The position numbers were made by a program, and so were the translations under genes. Of a stretch of DNA of 44,633 bases, positions 42,482-44,633 are shown piece after piece. The stretch lies in assembly GCA_014762635.1 (NCBI GenBank), contig JABURR010000097.1, forward strand, positions 1 to 44,633, given 5' to 3'. Below the pieces are notes generated by a model. The model worked only from the letters and a program-made list of their open reading frames with translations, did no database searches and had not been told where the DNA came from. Within the stretch, counting starts at the first letter, position 1. Every line of letters starts with the position of its first letter. The DNA is from Paracoccaceae bacterium. GTDB taxonomy: Bacteria > Pseudomonadota > Alphaproteobacteria > Rhodobacterales > Rhodobacteraceae.

Positions 42482-43549
42482 TCAGAAGGCTGCGGCCGCC
42501 TCGTCCACGGCGGTGATCGCGCGGACCGATGGCAGGATCTGGCTAATGGTATCGTTCCACCGCTGCAGCGGAGAACGGGTGACATAGACCACGTCGCGGG
42601 GTTGGAGGTAGAAGCGCGTCCCTAGAAGCAGACCGGCAGGGGAGGTGGTTTCGAGCTGGTAGACCGCGATCTCGGCGCCCCGGGCACGGAAGACGAAGAT
42701 GCCGCGGGCATCGGCGCGGAGCTCCTCGAGCCCGCCCTGGCGTGCCAGGGCCTGGGTCAGGGTAACAGGGTCGCCGGAGAGGTCGATCTCCGCTGGGCGG
42801 GCCACCTCGCCGAGCAAGAAGGCCTCGCCTGGCAGGCGTTCGGGGACAGTGACGATATCGCCAGCGCGCAGCACCGGGTTGTTGCGCGCGATGCCGCGTT
42901 CGAGGAAACCTGCGAGGTCCACGGTCAGAAGCTTGCCGTCGCGCAGCAGCGCGACGCGGCGGGCGTCGGCGGCCTCGGTCATGCCTCCGGCGGCGTTGAT
43001 CGCCTCGATCAGGGTGAGCGGTACGGTGGTCAGCGGCTGGCGATTGGGGGCGACGACCTCGCCGGTGACCACCACGCGCTGGGAGTTGAAGGCGGCCACG
43101 CGGACCTCGACCTGTGGGTCGGGGACATAGTCGGCGAGCCGGTCGCGCAGTTCGGCGCGGATCTCCTCCGGGGCCCGTCCTGCCGCCGGGACTTGGCCGA
43201 TGAAGGGGTAGAAGAAGCTGCCATCGCGCTGGACGCGGAACCCGCTCTCGGCGGCGCTGCGTTCGGGACCGGCGGGCAGGGTCAGCTCTGGGTGGTCGAA
43301 CACGATAATCGAGAGCACGTCGCCGATGCCGATATGATAGTCCCACTCCGAGGAGAGGCGCAGCACTGAGGGCGGTGGAGGGGCGGGGGGCGTGGCGTGC
43401 AGGCTGATGTTCTCCGCGTCGAGGCGGATGATGGTGATGTCGTCCCCGAGCCTGTCCTGACCGCGATCGGTGACCGGGAATGTCACCGCGCCGGCGGTGC
43501 ACCCGACGAGGAGTTTGAGCGCGATGACAAGGGCAATGCTTTGTCGCAT
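42482..43549 (-). CDS. wza: Wza-type polysaccharide export lipoprotein
   Basis: 355 residues from ATG 43549; a TTG at 43582 would add 11 residues but has no good ribosome site. The lipoprotein signal MRQSIALVIALKLLVGC has the acylated Cys in LVGC. The Poly_export domain follows (YHIGIGDVLSIIVFDHPELT, then GFRVQRDGSFFYPFIGQV). Two SLBB-like repeats come next (VVVTGEVVAPNRQPLT and AFLLGEVARPAEIDLSG), then an amphipathic C-terminal helix region (QRWNDTISQILPSVRAI) that would insert in the outer membrane. It forms the exit channel for the polymer. Confidence 0.92.
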   Translation of the reverse strand: MRQSIALVIALKLLVGCTAGAVTFPVTDRGQDRLGDDITIIRLDAENISLHATPPAPPPPSVLRLSSEWDYHIGIGDVLSIIVFDHPELTLPAGPERSAAESGFRVQRDGSFFYPFIGQVPAAGRAPEEIRAELRDRLADYVPDPQVEVRVAAFNSQRVVVTGEVVAPNRQPLTTVPLTLIEAINAAGGMTEAADARRVALLRDGKLLTVDLAGFLERGIARNNPVLRAGDIVTVPERLPGEAFLLGEVARPAEIDLSGDPVTLTQALARQGGLEELRADARGIFVFRARGAEIAVYQLETTSPAGLLLGTRFYLQPRDVVYVTRSPLQRWNDTISQILPSVRAITAVDEAAAAF

Positions 43550-43649
43550 CCGGAATGGGATCCCCACTTGACCTGTCTTCAACTCTTACAGAGGCATGGC
43601 CGCGGTGAAAACCCGTAGTGGTGGCATTTCCAGGGGCGGGGCCATGGGG

Positions 43650-44324
43650 TCATGCGCCGCGCAACCGCAGAATGGTCAGGAGCGTCAGGCCAATGATCTT
43701 CGCCTCAAGCCGGAAACTCGACCGGGAAATATACACTAGGTCCGCGGCGACCTTGGCGCGGGTGCCTTCCGACCCTTCCACGTAGCCCACCGTAACCTGA
43801 GCGAGGCCGGAGATGCCAGGGCGCAGGGCGTGGCGCTCGCGGTATCCCGGCACGGTGCGTAGGAAGTGTTGTGCGTGATCGATGGCATCGGGTCGCGGTC
43901 CGATCAGGCTCATCTCACCGCGCAGCACGTTGAGGATCTGCGGCAGCTCGTCGATGCGGGATTTTCGCAGTAGCTGTCCGAGCGGCGGGATCCGGTCCTG
44001 TTCCAAGGGATCCTCGGCTCCGCGGGTTTCGGGTCCGCACAGGGGGGCCATGGTGCGGAACTTGATTGCGCAGAAGGGTTTGCAGTGGCGCCCCATCCTT
44101 ATCTGGCAATAGAGCAAGGGGCCTGGGTTGAGGACGGGGTTGAGAAGCAGCAGGGTGACACCGGTGAGCCCCATCACCGGTAGCAGGGAAAGACTGCCGA
44201 GGATGTCGAAGGCCCGCTTTCCGGCCAAGAGAGCCTGGCGCTTGGCGTGCTCGAAACGGGTGGATCGTGTAGAGGGGAAGAAAACCAAGGGCTCGTGCTT
44301 GAAGGCTGTTTTGTCAACTCGCAT
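43650..44324 (-). CDS. Initiating sugar-phosphate transferase (polyprenyl-P hexose-1-P transferase)
   Basis: 224 residues from ATG 44324, fixed by a strong GGAGGAGG site; the frame is open to 44444. It is a short monotopic phosphoglycosyltransferase: KRAFDILGSLSLLPVMGLTG (membrane helix, about 37-56), IKFRTM, DELPQILNVLRGEMSLIGPRPD and the C-terminal RPGISGLAQV. It lacks the N-terminal multi-helix part of WbaP/WcaJ and so resembles ExoY-type enzymes. It attaches the first sugar phosphate to undecaprenyl phosphate. First gene of the minus-strand export operon; 100 bp separate it from wza. Confidence 0.92.
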   Translation of the reverse strand: MRVDKTAFKHEPLVFFPSTRSTRFEHAKRQALLAGKRAFDILGSLSLLPVMGLTGVTLLLLNPVLNPGPLLYCQIRMGRHCKPFCAIKFRTMAPLCGPETRGAEDPLEQDRIPPLGQLLRKSRIDELPQILNVLRGEMSLIGPRPDAIDHAQHFLRTVPGYRERHALRPGISGLAQVTVGYVEGSEGTRAKVAADLVYISRSSFRLEAKIIGLTLLTILRLRGA

Positions 44325-44575
44325 TTGAAGAACCTCCTCCAAAACTCCCGGGAATCGAAATCCACCCCGGGTAATTGCCAAAAACGCTGGAGTGACCAGT
44401 TGGATAATGCCACCCTGCCATGCATGCCGCCTCTTCAAAAACATTGAACGTCATCCATGGATTGTGAATGAAGTCCTCCCTGACCGCAATGGGTGACTGG
44501 ATTTTTTGTGCACGGGGGGCGTTGTCAGAGCAACTTGGCTTGCTGCGGGGTGGGGGGACTGAGTAGCGTCTGCGG
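44325..44575. other. Divergent gap: export-operon promoter and IS6 left end
   Basis: No gene is supported. The part near 44325-44450 should hold the leader and promoter of the minus-strand export operon, though I see no clear -35/-10 pair. The part near 44510-44575 probably contains the left end of the IS6-type element (GGCGTTGTCAGAGCAAC at 44518-44534 is a candidate terminal repeat). The second end lies outside the window. Confidence 0.35.
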
Positions 44576-44633
44576 ATGAAGAAATGTGACCCGTTCAAAT
44601 ACTTCAATTCGAGCGAAGAGATCATCCGCCTGG
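44576..44633 (+). CDS. IS6-type transposase, 5' part, cut by the window edge
   Basis: ATG 44576 encodes MKKCDPFKYFNSSEEIIRL up to the last base. This matches the start of the IS6 remnant at 20820 (MTKSDPFRYFKTSRKIIRLA) and the family N-terminus. Whether it is intact cannot be seen. Confidence 0.7.
   Translation, partial: MKKCDPFKYFNSSEEIIRL

Noticed and set aside
42543-43502. 319-codon minus-strand frame
   Set aside because: Same strand as wza but a different frame. Extremely Arg/Pro-rich, typical of a shadow.
1-44633. CRISPR array, tRNA or rRNA genes, plasmid replication or partition genes
   Set aside because: I looked for regular repeats with spacers, cloverleaf patterns with CCA ends, and RepA/ParA-type proteins on both strands, and saw none.

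Overview
The window looks like an accessory surface-polysaccharide region of an alphaproteobacterium, most likely a Rhodobacterales (Roseobacter-group) member. This rests on protein style and gene order, not on a database search: a MarR-type regulator of the EPS-associated kind, an rmlC-rmlB-rmlD-rmlA operon, a compact Wza/Wzb/Wzc/UppS export operon, a GTGA/ATGA-coupled gene style, and alphaproteobacterial-type IS3 and IS6 pieces. Rhodobacterales are known to carry rml-containing biofilm clusters on plasmids, so a plasmid or chromid location is plausible. No replication or partition gene lies in the window to prove it.

Layout. 1-3,115: a terminator from an upstream gene, a receiver protein, a membrane histidine kinase and the EPS-type MarR regulator. 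3,116-17,881: repeat-unit synthesis on the + strand. It holds a galU stub, a GT4, a decayed nucleotide-sugar epimerase, a GNAT, a 3,4-ketoisomerase fused to a short hexapeptide domain, a PLP sugar aminotransferase, a Wzx flippase, a GT4, an EpsG/Wzy-like polymerase, a GT2, an AsnB-like PP-loop enzyme and rmlCBDA. 18,018-22,180: a patchwork of mobile and decaying DNA. It holds a tyrosine recombinase divergent from an XRE regulator, a VanZ-like protein, an HGG-motif gene with a frameshift, IS6 and IS3 fragments, and an orphan NusG/RfaH-like gene followed by stubs of an epimerase and a Nudix gene.

22,189-36,626: a signalling-rich block around a second glycan machine. The core is receiver, TPR/beta-barrel outer-membrane protein, HEAT-repeat membrane protein and processive GT2. 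Around it sit an Hpt protein, two further single-domain receivers, a CHASE/PAS kinase and a large MASE1/CHASE/PAS kinase. A complete-looking IS3 element whose DDE transposase has Asn in place of the first Asp sits inside this block. 37,002-44,324 is on the minus strand: a small unknown gene, then (in transcription order) a priming sugar transferase, Wza, Wzb, Wzc, a putative outer-membrane barrel and UppS. The right edge holds the start of an IS6-type transposase.

How it fits together. RmlA and RmlB make dTDP-4-keto-6-deoxyglucose. RmlC and RmlD turn it into dTDP-rhamnose, while the ketoisomerase and aminotransferase can divert it to a dTDP-3-(acyl)amino-3,6-dideoxyhexose. The priming transferase and the glycosyltransferases would build a lipid-linked unit, Wzx would flip it, the EpsG-like protein would polymerise it, and Wzc/Wzb/Wza would control length and export. 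The TPR-barrel/HEAT/GT2 cassette looks like an independent synthase-dependent glycan system. It has no PilZ domain, but is surrounded by phosphorelay proteins, none of which has a recognisable output domain.
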